DNA of 64,000 bases from Sphaerisporangium fuscum (GTDB lineage Bacteria; Actinomycetota; Actinomycetes; Streptosporangiales; Streptosporangiaceae), in NCBI RefSeq assembly GCF_018531465.1, contig NZ_JAHDTF010000017.1, forward strand, positions 62,001-126,000, given 5' to 3'. Position numbers and translations under genes: made by a program. Below the pieces are notes generated by a model. The model saw only the letters and a list, made by a program, of their open reading frames with translations, was not told the origin of the DNA and searched no databases. Below, piece by piece: positions 8,065-16,452 of the stretch (its first letter is position 1; each line of letters opens with the position of its first letter).

Positions 8065-8549
8065 GCGGCGTCGGGGGACTTCCAGATCTTGCTGTGCAGG
8101 TCCGTGCCCCTGATGACCTGGACGCGCCACGGCGTCAGGCGCAGCACGTGCAGTTCGGGGTCGGTGGGGCCACCGGGCCAGAAGCGGCCGAGATCGTATC
8201 CGGCCCCCTTCGGGCTGGTCCTGCGGTAGAGATCCCAGACGTGCCGCCTGACCTCGAGGTCGTCGACCCATTCGGCGACGGTGTCGACGCTGACCGCGTT
8301 CTGCCGGGGGCTCCAGTACGAGAACGTCGTGTGCGGATTGCCGGCCAGGTGCGCCGCCTTGACCGGGGTCCTGTAGGTGGCGAGCCAGCCCAGGGGACGG
8401 CCCTCGACGATCTCCCACACCGGGATCAGCACCCGGGCGCGCGGCCGTCCCCGCTTGTCGACGGTGGTCATGGTGGCGTAGACGATGTCGCCGATGTAGG
8501 CGTCGAACTGGTCCTGGACGGCGGTGAATTCGCTGACGTGTACGGACAT
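8061..8549 (-). CDS. Pyridoxamine-5'-phosphate-oxidase family protein
   Basis: 162-residue split-barrel protein. It starts MSVHVSEFTAVQDQFDAYIG, has YATMTTVDKRGRPRARVLIP (cofactor-binding strand) and AHLAGNPHTTFSYWSPRQNA. Members bind FMN or F420. It is cotranscribed with the upstream MFS gene (9 bp between) and overlaps the convergent hydrolase gene by 4 bp. Confidence 0.82.
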   Translation of the reverse strand: MSVHVSEFTAVQDQFDAYIGDIVYATMTTVDKRGRPRARVLIPVWEIVEGRPLGWLATYRTPVKAAHLAGNPHTTFSYWSPRQNAVSVDTVAEWVDDLEVRRHVWDLYRRTSPKGAGYDLGRFWPGGPTDPELHVLRLTPWRVQVIRGTDLHSKIWKSPDAA

Positions 8550-8558
8550 GGTTCTCTC

Positions 8559-9989
8559 TCAGGCGAGGGACTGGTCGGGGACAGAGGGCACGGGCTGGGC
8601 CGTGCCACGGGTGCGCAACCCCCAGGCGGTGACGACCGCGCCGAGGATCGTGGCGGCGAGCGGGACGACCAGGGCGGACCGGATGGCGGACAGCCCGTCG
8701 GCGGGGGAGTCGCCGGCCAGCGCGGCCACGTTGACCGCCGTCACCGCCGACAGGCCGAGCGCGGTGCCGAACTGCATCGCCGTGTAGAGCAGACCGCCGG
8801 CCAGGCCGTGCTCGGCCTCGTCGACGCCGTCGGTCGCCGCCATGGTGAGCGGGCCGTAGGCCAGGGAGAAGGCGAGGCCCAGCAGCAGCATCGAGGGGAG
8901 CATCACGGCGTACGTCCAGTCCAGGCCGACGGGCAGGAACAGCGCGTAGGCCAGGGCCGCGGACAGGAGCCCGCCGAACAGCACCCGGACGTTGCCGAAA
9001 CGGTTCACCAGCCGTGGGGTGAGGGTCGGCGCGAGGACGGTGTCGATGCCGATCAGCAGCATCGCCAGACCGGTCTGCAGGGTGCTCCAGCCGCGCAGTT
9101 CCTGCAGGTACAGGGTGACGAGGAACTGGAAGCCGGCGAAGGAGCCGACGAACAGCAGCGCGCCCAGGTTCGCCCGCACGAGGGGCCCGGAGCGCAGGAT
9201 GCCCAGCCGTACCAGAGGGTCGCGCACCCGTCGTTCGATCACGATGAAGGCGGCCAGCAGCGCCAGCCCTCCGGCGAACGCGCCGAAGGTGACGAGGAGG
9301 TCGCCGTCCAGGTGCTCCAGGCGGACCACCCCGTAGACCAGGAGCAGCATGGCGCCGGTGAGGGTCACCGTACCGGCCAGGTCGAAACGGCCCGCCGGAC
9401 GCTCGGGGGCGCGTGAGCCCTTGATGAGGACGGTGGCGGCCACCAGGATCAGGGCCGACAGGATGACCGGGGCGAAGAACACCCACCTCCACCCCAGCGA
9501 GGCCAGCAGCCCGCCGGCGACCAGGCCGAGCGAGAAGCCGCCCGCCGCCGTCCCGGCGTAGACGCCGAGCGCCTTGGTGCGCTGCGGGCCTTCGGGGAAG
9601 GCGCCGGTGACCAGGGCCAGGCCGGCCGGCGCCATGAAGGCCGCGGCGACTCCGGTGACGAACCTGGCGACCAGCAGCATCCAGCCCTCAGTGGCGAATC
9701 CGCCGAGACCGGAGAAGAGCAGGAAGATCCCCAGCCACAGCAGGAACATGCGCCGGGCCCCCAGCAGGTCCGCCGCGCGCCCGCCCAGCAGCATGAATCC
9801 GCCGTAGCCGAGCACGTACGCGCTCACCACGCCGCTCAGCGTCCCGGTGGAGAGGCCCAGGTCGGCCCGGATCGACGGCAACGCCACGTTCAGCATCGCC
9901 ACGTCGATCCCCTCCAGGAAGATCGCTCCGCACAACACGTACAACAGGCCCAGGGCGCGCCGATCCATACGGGCGCTCGCTGTGGACAT
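8559..9989 (-). CDS. MFS transporter (DHA2-like)
   Basis: 476-residue permease with about 14 membrane segments. Motif A appears as GGRAADLLGARRMFL and the motif-C-like region as FVTGVAAAFMAPAGLALVTG. ATG 9989 is preceded by GAGGAG at a 7-base distance. Divergent from an HxlR regulator gene with 96 bp between, so probably controlled by it. Not closely similar to the other MFS gene at 5685 by eye. Confidence 0.87.
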   Translation of the reverse strand: MSTASARMDRRALGLLYVLCGAIFLEGIDVAMLNVALPSIRADLGLSTGTLSGVVSAYVLGYGGFMLLGGRAADLLGARRMFLLWLGIFLLFSGLGGFATEGWMLLVARFVTGVAAAFMAPAGLALVTGAFPEGPQRTKALGVYAGTAAGGFSLGLVAGGLLASLGWRWVFFAPVILSALILVAATVLIKGSRAPERPAGRFDLAGTVTLTGAMLLLVYGVVRLEHLDGDLLVTFGAFAGGLALLAAFIVIERRVRDPLVRLGILRSGPLVRANLGALLFVGSFAGFQFLVTLYLQELRGWSTLQTGLAMLLIGIDTVLAPTLTPRLVNRFGNVRVLFGGLLSAALAYALFLPVGLDWTYAVMLPSMLLLGLAFSLAYGPLTMAATDGVDEAEHGLAGGLLYTAMQFGTALGLSAVTAVNVAALAGDSPADGLSAIRSALVVPLAATILGAVVTAWGLRTRGTAQPVPSVPDQSLA

Positions 9990-10017
9990 GAGCCGACTCC
10001 TCTCGGAAAAGCGCAGG

Positions 10018-10048
10018 ACCGGCATCGGTTCCCGAAATGCCTGCCGGT
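10018..10048. promoter_or_regulatory. Candidate HxlR operator
   Basis: Inverted repeat ACCGGCA (10018-10024) and TGCCGGT (10042-10048), with a direct repeat GGTTCC at 10027 and 10046, midway between the divergent MFS and HxlR starts. Confidence 0.4.
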
Positions 10049-10085
10049 TCCTTCTTGTAACCGTCAGCATCGTGAGGCAGCATCG

Positions 10086-10592
10086 ATGCCCATGGAAGAC
10101 GGCACTTCAAAGTCACCCGGTTACTGCTGCGATACCGGGGGCGACTACGACGCTTTCCAGTGGGACACCCGTGAGGACTGCGAGGTGCGGCAGATCCTCG
10201 ACCGCATCGCCGACAAGTGGTCCCTGCTGGTGATCGCCCTGCTGGACCGGCGCACCCTGCGCTTCACCGAGCTGCGCCGCCGGATCGACGGCGTCAGCCA
10301 GCGCATGCTCACCCAGACCCTCCGTCACCTGGAGCGGGACGGCCTGGTGAGCCGTACGGTGCATCCGACCGTGCCGCCCCGCGTCGACTACGCCCTCACG
10401 CCGATGGGGGTGACGCTGCACCACACCATCCAGGCGCTGGTGACGTGGACGGAGGATCACCAGAACCAGATCGCCGCGGCCCGCGCGGACTACGACCGTC
10501 GCGTCGTCGCCGAGCGCGAGGCCCTGGAAGCCGAGGCGGGCAACCGGGACGCCCTCGCGCGGAGGGTCCTGGAGGCCGGCCGGCCCGCCTGA
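10086..10592 (+). CDS. HxlR-family transcriptional regulator
   Basis: 168-residue winged-helix regulator. The family core is clear: DCEVRQILDRIADKWSLLVI, then LRFTELRRRIDGVSQRMLTQ and LRHLERDGLVSRT with the wing PRVDYALTPMG. The conserved cysteine at the start of the core (redox or aldehyde sensor in some members) is present. Extra acidic/basic C-terminal tail of about 35 residues. ATG 10086 or 10092. Divergent from an MFS gene, its likely target; a GTTWD peptide cassette begins 53 bp after its stop. Confidence 0.88.
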   Translation: MPMEDGTSKSPGYCCDTGGDYDAFQWDTREDCEVRQILDRIADKWSLLVIALLDRRTLRFTELRRRIDGVSQRMLTQTLRHLERDGLVSRTVHPTVPPRVDYALTPMGVTLHHTIQALVTWTEDHQNQIAAARADYDRRVVAEREALEAEAGNRDALARRVLEAGRPA

Positions 10593-10738
10593 TCAAGGCT
10601 CTTACCTGGTCTTTCACGTCCGCCGAAGTGTGCTCCTCCGGGGATGGCAGCAAGTGGTCAGCGGTGGGCAGCTTGCTGCCGTTCATTTCTCTGGTTCGAG
10701 GGCTCGCGGTGCCGCACAGTTGATTGTGCAAGGACGAA

Positions 10739-10771
10739 ATGAAAAGCCCTCCAGAAAAGAGACGGAAATGA
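10739..10771 (+). CDS. 10-codon upstream ORF of GTTWD cassette 1
   Basis: Encodes MKSPPEKRRK. AAGGA ends 5 bases before its ATG, the best ribosome site in the cassette. Its TGA overlaps the ATG of the repeat peptide (ATGA), so ribosomes finishing here could restart on the peptide. It is identical in all four cassettes. It may be a real leader peptide for translational coupling or merely a by-product of a conserved RNA; no family is recognised. Confidence 0.55.
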   Translation: MKSPPEKRRK

Positions 10772-10875
10772 ACGCCACCGCCCGCACCGCCGGCACCACC
10801 TGGGACTCCTTCTCGCGCACCGCGGGCACCACCTGGGACGGTCACTCCCGCGCCGCCGGCACCACCTGGGACTGA
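10768..10875 (+). CDS. GTTWD tandem-repeat peptide, copy 1 (35 aa)
   Basis: Unrecognised peptide of 35 residues: a 13-residue head MNATARTAGTTWD and two 11-residue units, SFSRTAGTTWD and GHSRAAGTTWD, the last Asp being the C-terminus. It has no cysteine, signal peptide or membrane segment. Each unit has one Arg followed by (T/A)AGTTWD, so the layout looks like a polyprotein releasing several copies of one short peptide, or a multi-core precursor of a modified peptide. No modification enzyme (ATP-grasp, radical SAM, YcaO, lanthionine synthetase) lies nearby. Its own ribosome site is weak (GAGACGG); the overlapping 10-codon ORF probably delivers ribosomes. An in-frame extension upstream is open but lacks a well-placed start. 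Confidence 0.65.
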   Translation: MNATARTAGTTWDSFSRTAGTTWDGHSRAAGTTWD

Positions 10876-11189
10876 AACGAGAAAAGCAGCCGAACCGAAG
10901 TGAGGTGTGAAAGCAGGCCTTATTCGAATAGACTTCCCCGCCGCTCCAGAAGCCGAATCCCGCCACTACCGAAGTCGAACCCCTGCCCCGTCGGGCAAAT
11001 GATTCCCTCTCCGCGACCGGACGAATTACCCGTCCCCTCCCGATTCCGTTAACGCAATCGGTTGAGAATCTCAGGCCTCCGGCCGGCCGCCGCGGATCGC
11101 CCCCGCCACCACCCGCATCTCCCGGAGCATCCGGGTTCCTCCCCGCACGCCCTCGCGACGCCCGCGCACGTCCTTTCGCGGGAACGCGT
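10876..11189. other. Gene-free stretch after cassette 1
   Basis: No convincing gene, promoter or terminator was seen. It is somewhat richer in A/T near 10880-11060 than its surroundings. It lies between the peptide cassette and the convergent TetR gene. Confidence 0.5.
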
Positions 11190-11795
11190 TCACGACGCGG
11201 GCGGGGAGTCGAGCAGGGCGGTGGCGACGGCACGCAGCGAGCCGGCCAGGCGTTCGGTCTCCCCGCGCTCCAGCAGGCGCAGGATCGGCCGGCTGTGCAG
11301 GCCGGCGAGCATGAGGTGCGCCAGGACCTCGGAGTCCAGATCGGGGCGTATCTCGGCGATCAGGCCGCTGACGTGGCCGTGCCAGAGTCCGTAGACCGGG
11401 TGGTCGTCCTCTCCGGCGTCCTCCTGCGGGGAAGTGCTGGTCACGGCCTGGCCGAGCGCGGCCAGCAGGCCCTTGTTGCGCCCGATGACGTCCATGACGG
11501 CGTCGATGAACGCCAGCAGCCGCTCGCGGGGCGGCGCGCCGGGGCCGAGGGGCGGCGGCCCGTTCCGTACGGCCTCGTTCAGGGCGAACGCGCGCTCCTG
11601 CATCACCGCGACCATCAGGCCCATGCGGTTGCCGAAGCGGTGGAACACCGTCCCCTTGCCGACGCCCGCCGCGGCGGCGACCTGTTCCATCGAGATCTGG
11701 TCCGGCCGGTGACGGGTGAGCAGGTCCTCGGTCGCGAGCAGGATGGCCCGCCGGTTGCGCGCGGCGTCGGCGCGTTCGGGACGGCCGCCGGTCAT
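11190..11795 (-). CDS. TetR-family regulator
   Basis: 201-residue regulator. N-terminal helix-turn-helix: RRAILLATEDLL, then SMEQVAAAAGVGKGTVFHRF. The C-terminal ligand domain is not assignable. The start is firm: AGGAGG lies 8 bases upstream of ATG 11795. It is divergent from a quinone-reductase-like gene, with two palindromes between them that fit TetR operators. Confidence 0.9.
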   Translation of the reverse strand: MTGGRPERADAARNRRAILLATEDLLTRHRPDQISMEQVAAAAGVGKGTVFHRFGNRMGLMVAVMQERAFALNEAVRNGPPPLGPGAPPRERLLAFIDAVMDVIGRNKGLLAALGQAVTSTSPQEDAGEDDHPVYGLWHGHVSGLIAEIRPDLDSEVLAHLMLAGLHSRPILRLLERGETERLAGSLRAVATALLDSPPAS

Positions 11796-11820
11796 CGGGG
11801 TCCTCCTTCTGATGGACATC

Positions 11821-11863
11821 TGGACCATCGGTCCAGTACGGTCTAACTTGACCGTTGGTCCAC
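11821..11863. promoter_or_regulatory. Two TetR-type palindromes in the divergent promoter
   Basis: TGGACC-ATC-GGTCCA at 11821-11835 and TGACC-GTT-GGTCCA at 11849-11862 share the same half-site and 3-base centre. The second overlaps a TTGACC element (11848-11853) that could be the -35 of the rightward promoter. This fits repression of both the TetR gene and the reductase gene. Confidence 0.65.
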
Positions 11864-11888
11864 TTAATCTCGGAACGGGAGCTGCGTC

Positions 11889-12866
11889 ATGCGCCGCATC
11901 AGGTACTACCAGTACGGCACCCCCGATGTTCTCACCCTGGAGGAGGCGGACGTCCCCGTCCCCGGCGAGGGCCAGGTGCTCATCCGCGTCGAGGTCATCG
12001 GGGCGAACTTCGTCGACACGATGTTCCGCCGCGGTCCGGGGAACGGCACCCCCTACCAGCGTCCCCTGCCCGGGTCCCTCACCGGCGACGTCGTGGGCAC
12101 CGTCGAGGCGGCCGGGCCCGGCACCGACGCCGGGCTGGTGGGACGGCGCGTCGCGGCGCTGATCTCCGAGGACGCCTTCGCCGACTACGTGGTGGCGGAC
12201 GCCGACTGGCTGGCCGAGGTGCCCGAAGGGCTCGACGACGGTGATGCCAGCATGCTGCCCATGGGCGGTCCCGTGGCGTTGCGGGTGCTGCGCACCGGCG
12301 GGCTCGCGGCGGGGGAGACGGTGCTGGTCGACGCGGCGGCCGGGGGGATCGGGCACCTGGCCGTGCAGTTCGCCAAGATCCTCGGCGCCGGGCGGGTCAT
12401 CGCCACGGCCGGGTCGCCGGCCAAGCTCGACTTCGTCCGGGACCTCGGCGCCGACGTCGCCGTCGACTACACCGACGACGACTGGCCCGACCAGGTGCGC
12501 GAGGCGGCGCCGGAGGGCGTGGACGTCGTGGTCGACTCCGTGGGCGGCCCCACCCTGCTGCGCGCCTTCGGCCTCCTCGCCCCGTTCGGGCGGGTCGTGG
12601 TGTACGGGGCGGCGGGCGGGGAGCTCAGCGCCGTGCCCGTCACCAGCGTGCTGAGGCTCAATTCCCTCGTCGGGTTCTCCCTGCTCGCCTGGCGGGCGGC
12701 CCGGCCGGAACAGGCGCGCCGGGAGATGACCGAGGTCGCCGAGTTCTTCGCGGCCGGTCGGGTGCGCACCGCCGTCCATGCGCGGCTCCCGCTCACCGAG
12801 GCGGCCGCCGCGCACCGGTTGCTGGAGGAGCGGTCGCAGCGCGGGCGTGTCCTGTTGCTGCCCTGA
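11889..12866 (+). CDS. Zinc-type alcohol dehydrogenase / NADPH:quinone reductase family protein
   Basis: 325-residue medium-chain dehydrogenase/reductase. N-terminal GroES-like domain (VLIRVEVIGANFVDTMFRRG) and a Rossmann nucleotide site VLVDAAAGGIGHLAVQFAK (the AxxGGxG pattern of the quinone reductase branch). The zinc ligands of true alcohol dehydrogenases are not evident, so quinone or enone reduction with NADPH is likely. ATG 11889 follows GGAACGGGAG. Under the divergent TetR regulator; GTTWD cassette 2 begins 20 bp after its stop. Confidence 0.87.
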   Translation: MRRIRYYQYGTPDVLTLEEADVPVPGEGQVLIRVEVIGANFVDTMFRRGPGNGTPYQRPLPGSLTGDVVGTVEAAGPGTDAGLVGRRVAALISEDAFADYVVADADWLAEVPEGLDDGDASMLPMGGPVALRVLRTGGLAAGETVLVDAAAGGIGHLAVQFAKILGAGRVIATAGSPAKLDFVRDLGADVAVDYTDDDWPDQVREAAPEGVDVVVDSVGGPTLLRAFGLLAPFGRVVVYGAAGGELSAVPVTSVLRLNSLVGFSLLAWRAARPEQARREMTEVAEFFAAGRVRTAVHARLPLTEAAAAHRLLEERSQRGRVLLLP

Positions 12867-12979
12867 GCGGCGCCGACGGGCGGGATGGCAGCAAGTGGTC
12901 AGCGGTGGGCAGCTTGCTGCCGTCCATTTCTCTGGTTCGAGGGCTCGCGGTGCCGCACAGTTGATTGTGCAAGGACGAA

Positions 12980-13012
12980 ATGAAAAGCCCTCCAGAAAAG
13001 AGACGGAAATGA
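12980..13012 (+). CDS. 10-codon upstream ORF of GTTWD cassette 2
   Basis: Identical to the ORF of cassette 1 (MKSPPEKRRK), with the same AAGGA site and ATGA overlap. Confidence 0.55.
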   Translation: MKSPPEKRRK

Positions 13013-13116
13013 ACGCCACCGCCCGCACCGCCGGCACCACCTGGGACTCCTTCTCGCGCACCGCGGGCACCACCTGGGACGGTCACTCCCGCGCCGCCGG
13101 CACCACCTGGGACTGA
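13009..13116 (+). CDS. GTTWD tandem-repeat peptide, copy 2 (35 aa)
   Basis: Identical in sequence to peptide copy 1. Having the same peptide encoded twice 2.2 kb apart, with unrelated flanks, indicates recent copying of the whole cassette. Confidence 0.65.
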   Translation: MNATARTAGTTWDSFSRTAGTTWDGHSRAAGTTWD

Positions 13117-13305
13117 AAAGAAAACCCCGTAATCGAGTTCCAGCGGAATCAGAAGAATCTCGCCCGGCCGGGTCGAAGTGAAACGACTCCCCGGCGGCGA
13201 CACGGTAGAACCCTCCCGGCCCTCCGGATACACGGAGAACGGCGAAGCGGCTGAAATTCAGAAATATCAGGCTCGCGCCGAGGCGTTCGCCATCCCCCCT
13301 CTCGA

Positions 13306-14265
13306 TCACCGCCCCGCGAAGCGATCCAGCGCGCGGCGCACCTCCCCGCGCATCGCGTCGCTGCCCGTGTGGCCGGAGTCGTCCACGACGACGAGTTCGG
13401 CGTCCTCCCAGGCACGGGACAGGTGCCAGGCGGTGTCCAGAGGACTGCTGAGGTCGAGCCGGCCGTGCACGAGCACGCCGGGGATCCCCGCCAGGCGTCC
13501 CGCGTCGCGCAGGAGAACGCCTTCCTCCAGCCAGGCGCCGTGGGCGAAGTAGTGCGCGCAGATCCGGACGAACGCCAGCAGCGCCGCCGGCGGCCGGTCG
13601 CTGTAGGCGTTCGGCTTCCCGTTCGGCTCCAGTGAGATCACGGCGTCCTCCCAGGTACACCAGTCGATGGCCGCCTTCTCCCGTACCGCCGGATCGGGGT
13701 CCTCCATCAGACCCGCGTAGGCGGCGACGAGATCGCCGTCGCGGTCGGGCTCCGGGACGCCTTCCCGGAACCGCTCCCACTGCTCGGGGAAGTACCGTCC
13801 GACCCCCCGGTAAAGCCAGTCGATCTCGGAGCGGCGCGTGGTGGTGACGCCGTTGACGACGATCTCCGACACCCGCTCTGGATGCCGTTCGGCGTAGGCG
13901 AGGATCAGCGTGGACCCCCACGAGCCTCCGCAGAGCAGCCAGCGGTCGATGCCTAGGTGCTCGCGGAGCAACTCCATGTCGGCCATCAGGTGGGCGGTGG
14001 TGTTGGTGCTCATGTCCGTGGCCGGGTCGCTCGCGTGCGGGGTGCTGCGCCCGCATCCGCGCTGGTCGAACAGGACGATCCGGTAGCGGTCCGGGTCGAA
14101 GAACCGGCGGGCCCCTGTGCCGCGGCCGGAGCCGGGGCCGCCGTGCACGACCAGGGCGGGCTTGCCGTCGGGGTTGCCGCAGGTCTCCCAGTAGACGTGG
14201 TTCCCGTCGCCGACGTCCAGCATCCCGTGGTCGTACGGCTCGATGGGCGGGTACAGCCCGGTCAT
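13306..14265 (-). CDS. pip: Proline iminopeptidase
   Basis: 319-residue cytosolic S33 peptidase that removes N-terminal proline from peptides. Oxyanion segment HGGPGSGRGT at residues 41-50, DQRGCGRSTPH at about 67-77, nucleophile elbow GGSWGS (Ser115), a late LVHGRLDLSSP (Asp region) and DSGHTG (His). Length and motif order match family S33. Divergent from a MarR gene whose operator sits between them, so MarR may repress pip. Confidence 0.92.
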   Translation of the reverse strand: MTGLYPPIEPYDHGMLDVGDGNHVYWETCGNPDGKPALVVHGGPGSGRGTGARRFFDPDRYRIVLFDQRGCGRSTPHASDPATDMSTNTTAHLMADMELLREHLGIDRWLLCGGSWGSTLILAYAERHPERVSEIVVNGVTTTRRSEIDWLYRGVGRYFPEQWERFREGVPEPDRDGDLVAAYAGLMEDPDPAVREKAAIDWCTWEDAVISLEPNGKPNAYSDRPPAALLAFVRICAHYFAHGAWLEEGVLLRDAGRLAGIPGVLVHGRLDLSSPLDTAWHLSRAWEDAELVVVDDSGHTGSDAMRGEVRRALDRFAGR

Positions 14266-14290
14266 GCGCAGGGCCCCTTCCGATCGGATG

Positions 14291-14304
14291 TAACAGTGCT
14301 GTTA
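14291..14304. promoter_or_regulatory. Candidate MarR operator
   Basis: TAACAG-TG-CTGTTA, a perfect 14-bp palindrome ending 4 bases before the first possible MarR start. Position and symmetry fit autorepression together with control of the divergent pip gene. Confidence 0.6.
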
Positions 14305-14308
14305 GATT

Positions 14309-14830
14309 ATGCGCATGTCTCGCCCCGCGTCTGGACCAGATCTTCTCGGCACCCGCCTGCGCCACCTGCTCGAGCTTCTGGACGGTGACGTCGCGGCCGT
14401 CTACGCCGACCTCGGGCTCGAGGGGTTCCGCCCGCGGTTCACGCCGGTCGTCCGCGTTCTGGCGGCGTCCGGTCCCTGTTCCATCCGCGAGGTGGCCGGC
14501 GCGATCGGGGTGACCCACTCGGCGGCCAGCCAGACGGTGGCCCAGATGGTCAAGCAGGGGCTGGTCGTGCTCACTCCCGGCGACGAGGACGCCCGCCGGC
14601 GGATCGTGCGGCTCACGCCGAAGGCCGAGGCGCTGCTGCCGGTGCTCGACGCCGAATTCGAGGCCACCGCGGCGGCGGCGGCCGAGTTCGAGGCCGAGCT
14701 GTCGTTCCCGTTGAGCCGCCTGGTCGACGAGGCGCTCGACGCCCTGCGCCGGCGTCCCATGCGGCAGCGCATCGCCGCCGCCGCGCCCGACCTCATCGCA
14801 CGTCACGGCGTGCACGACGACAGCCCCTGA
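14309..14830 (+). CDS. MarR-family transcriptional regulator
   Basis: 173-residue winged-helix regulator: SIREVAGAIGVTHSAASQTV as the recognition element, then MVKQGLVVLTPGDEDARRRIVRLTPKA as the wing. Start ATG 14309 or 14315; the operator is so close that the mRNA must have a very short leader. Divergent from pip. GTTWD cassette 3 starts 41 bp downstream. Confidence 0.87.
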   Translation: MRMSRPASGPDLLGTRLRHLLELLDGDVAAVYADLGLEGFRPRFTPVVRVLAASGPCSIREVAGAIGVTHSAASQTVAQMVKQGLVVLTPGDEDARRRIVRLTPKAEALLPVLDAEFEATAAAAAEFEAELSFPLSRLVDEALDALRRRPMRQRIAAAAPDLIARHGVHDDSP

Positions 14831-14964
14831 CCTGCGGCGACGCCACGTTCCGGCAGGGCGCGGACGAACGTGGCAGCAAGTGGTCAGCGGCGGGCAGCTT
14901 GCTGCCGTCCATTTCTCTGGTTCGAGGGCTCGCGGTGCCGCACAGTTGATTGTGCAAGGACGAA

Positions 14965-14997
14965 ATGAAAAGCCCTCCAGAAAAGAGACGGAAATGA
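14965..14997 (+). CDS. 10-codon upstream ORF of GTTWD cassette 3
   Basis: Same 33 bases and same ATGA overlap as in the other cassettes. Confidence 0.55.
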   Translation: MKSPPEKRRK

Positions 14998-15101
14998 ACA
15001 CCACCGCCCGCACCGCCGGCACCACCTGGGACTCCTTCTCGCGCACCGCCGGCACCACCTGGGACGGTCGCTCCCGCGCCGCCGGCACCACCTGGGACTG
15101 A
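14994..15101 (+). CDS. GTTWD tandem-repeat peptide, copy 3 (35 aa)
   Basis: Differs from copies 1 and 2 at two residues: Asn-Thr-Thr rather than Asn-Ala-Thr after Met, and GRSRAAGTTWD as the last unit where they have GHSRAAGTTWD. The (T/A)AGTTWD cores are untouched; a further CGG/CCG difference in an AccGccGGC codon run is silent. Variation only outside the core suggests constraint on the core. Confidence 0.65.
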   Translation: MNTTARTAGTTWDSFSRTAGTTWDGRSRAAGTTWD

Positions 15102-15170
15102 AAAAGAAAAGCGCGATCGTATCCCGCTAAGCTCCGCCCCACCGAATACCTGCAAACCCGCGGCCCGTTC

Positions 15171-16445
15171 TCAAAGCGAGGAAAAGCCGCCGGCCGCTTG
15201 AGCCGGCCCACCGCCCTCCGCGTCCGCCGCGACGATTTCGAGAATCCTGGGGAATGTCGCCGTGACGACCCACTCCCCGTCTTCCTCCGCTCCGTGGAGC
15301 AGTTCGCCGCCGCACGCCCGCACGTCCCGGGCGAGGCTGCGCAGCCCGTACCCCGGCTCACCCGCCGGTCCCGATCTCAGGCCGCCGGCCACCCTGACGG
15401 TGAGAACGCCGGGGCCTTCCTCCACCTGAACCCGCAGCTTCGTGCCGGGGCCGTTGTGCCGCAGCGCGTTGGTGGCGGCCTCTCCGACCAGCCGGTTCGC
15501 CACCTGCAGGACCGGGCCCGGGAGGACGGCGAGGTCCCGGGCGAGGGTGCCGGCGAGGTCGGCCCGCATGTGCAACCCGGCGGCCCGCAGTTCGCCGAGC
15601 CGCCGCGCGAGTTCGTCCGCCGACGCCGCGCTGCCGGCGGCGTCCAGGTCGGCGATGGCCCTGCGCACCTCGGTGAGCGCGTCACGTCCCGCGCCCAGCA
15701 CCCTGTCCAGTCGTTCGCCGTCCGCGGGGCCCAGCCTTGCCGTCGACCGGACGGCCTCGACCTGGACCAGCATGACCGTCAGCGTGTGGGCGAGCGTGTC
15801 GTGCAGCCGGCGCGCCAGCAGCTCGCGCCCCTCGGCCGCCTTGGCCGCCTCGCCGGCGATACGCCGTTCCAGCCGGAGCCGGGCCGCCTCCGCCGCCATG
15901 GCCGTACGTTCCCGCAGGTGGCGCCCGCGCTCGACCCCGGCCAGCCAGGCGAGGGTGAACACCACCACGGCCGCGACCAGGCTCTCGACCGTCCCGCGGC
16001 CGGGCACGCTCGCCGCGGACACCGCCGCGACGGTGACCCCGCACAGTCCCCAGCGCACCGCCTTCGCGCCGCTCATGGCCGCGGAATAGATCGCCAGGAC
16101 CGCCGGTGTGTACCCCACGGTCCGCGACATGCCCGACAGCATGTGCGCCACGGTGCACAGGCCGACCACGGCGAGCACCGCCGCCGGGGCGCGCCGCCGC
16201 CAGGCGAGCGGGACGATCTGCCCGGCGGCGAGCACAGGGGAGACCGACGTCCCTCCGGCGGCGAACAGCGCGACGAGCAGGGCCACCAGTCCGAGATCGA
16301 CGGCCTGCTGCCATCCGGCCTTCACGCTGAGAGCGGAGCGCAGGGCGGTCAGGATCCTCGCGTCCGGCCGCTCGCGTTCGTCCAGGGGGTTGACCGGCAC
16401 GTTCGCCCAGCTCCTCGTCGTCACCCGGCCGCCCCGGCATACCAT
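15171..16445 (-). CDS. Sensor histidine kinase (HisKA_3 / NarL type)
   Basis: About 424 residues with four to five membrane segments in the N-terminal half (roughly residues 48-65, 87-105, 112-126, 133-148, 155-170). The dimerisation/phosphoacceptor helix is ARRLHDTLAHTLTVML (His215), the N-box NRLVGEAATNALRHN and the G-box GYGLRSLARDVRACGG. Start ATG 16445 or GTG 16424, neither with a clear ribosome site. Divergent from its partner response regulator with 7 bp between starts. The partner is truncated, so signalling may be broken. Confidence 0.85.
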   Translation of the reverse strand: MVCRGGRVTTRSWANVPVNPLDERERPDARILTALRSALSVKAGWQQAVDLGLVALLVALFAAGGTSVSPVLAAGQIVPLAWRRRAPAAVLAVVGLCTVAHMLSGMSRTVGYTPAVLAIYSAAMSGAKAVRWGLCGVTVAAVSAASVPGRGTVESLVAAVVVFTLAWLAGVERGRHLRERTAMAAEAARLRLERRIAGEAAKAAEGRELLARRLHDTLAHTLTVMLVQVEAVRSTARLGPADGERLDRVLGAGRDALTEVRRAIADLDAAGSAASADELARRLGELRAAGLHMRADLAGTLARDLAVLPGPVLQVANRLVGEAATNALRHNGPGTKLRVQVEEGPGVLTVRVAGGLRSGPAGEPGYGLRSLARDVRACGGELLHGAEEDGEWVVTATFPRILEIVAADAEGGGPAQAAGGFSSL

Positions 16446-16452
16446 CGGGCGG

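Larger units (their letters stand above)
10645..10878 (+). repeat. GTTWD peptide cassette, copy 1
   Basis: One of four near-identical units (others at 12886, 14871, 18379). Parts in order: a 9-bp inverted repeat GGCAGCAAG/CTTGCTGCC enclosing 17 bases; a leader of about 60 bases with the stem GCACA/TGTGC; an AAGGA ribosome site; a 10-codon ORF; and a repeat-peptide gene. Identity stops just after the stop codon (TGAAA). This copy differs from copy 2 at a single base, the T of GTTCATTTC, and that base is outside the coding parts. The near-identity of non-coding and coding parts alike means recent duplication, gene conversion, or selection on the RNA. Confidence 0.85.
12886..13119 (+). repeat. 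GTTWD peptide cassette, copy 2
   Basis: Same 234-bp unit as copy 1 with one base difference, although the flanks are unrelated. Outer inverted repeat arms at 12887-12895 and 12913-12921. Confidence 0.85.
14871..15104 (+). repeat. GTTWD peptide cassette, copy 3
   Basis: Same layout as copies 1 and 2 with a few base changes (for example GCGGCGGGC in the outer loop, ACACC at the second codon, GGTCGCTCC in the last unit). About 43 bp before it is TGACCTGCGGCGACGC, which recurs as TGACCTGCGGTGATGC about 46 bp before copy 4, so copies 3 and 4 share extra flank. Confidence 0.85.

Noticed and set aside
7234..9492. Leftward frame of over 700 codons
   Set aside because: High-GC shadow opposite well-supported hydrolase, split-barrel and MFS genes.
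14880..15101. Longer in-frame version of the GTTWD peptide starting at a GTG
   Set aside because: The GTG becomes GCG in copy 4, it lies inside the outer hairpin, and no ribosome site precedes it; the short ATG start is preferred, though a TTG start closer in cannot be fully excluded.
14793..15155. Leftward open frame through the cassette rich in VPGGAGGA
   Set aside because: Reverse-strand shadow of the repeat peptide; no ribosome site and no independent conservation.
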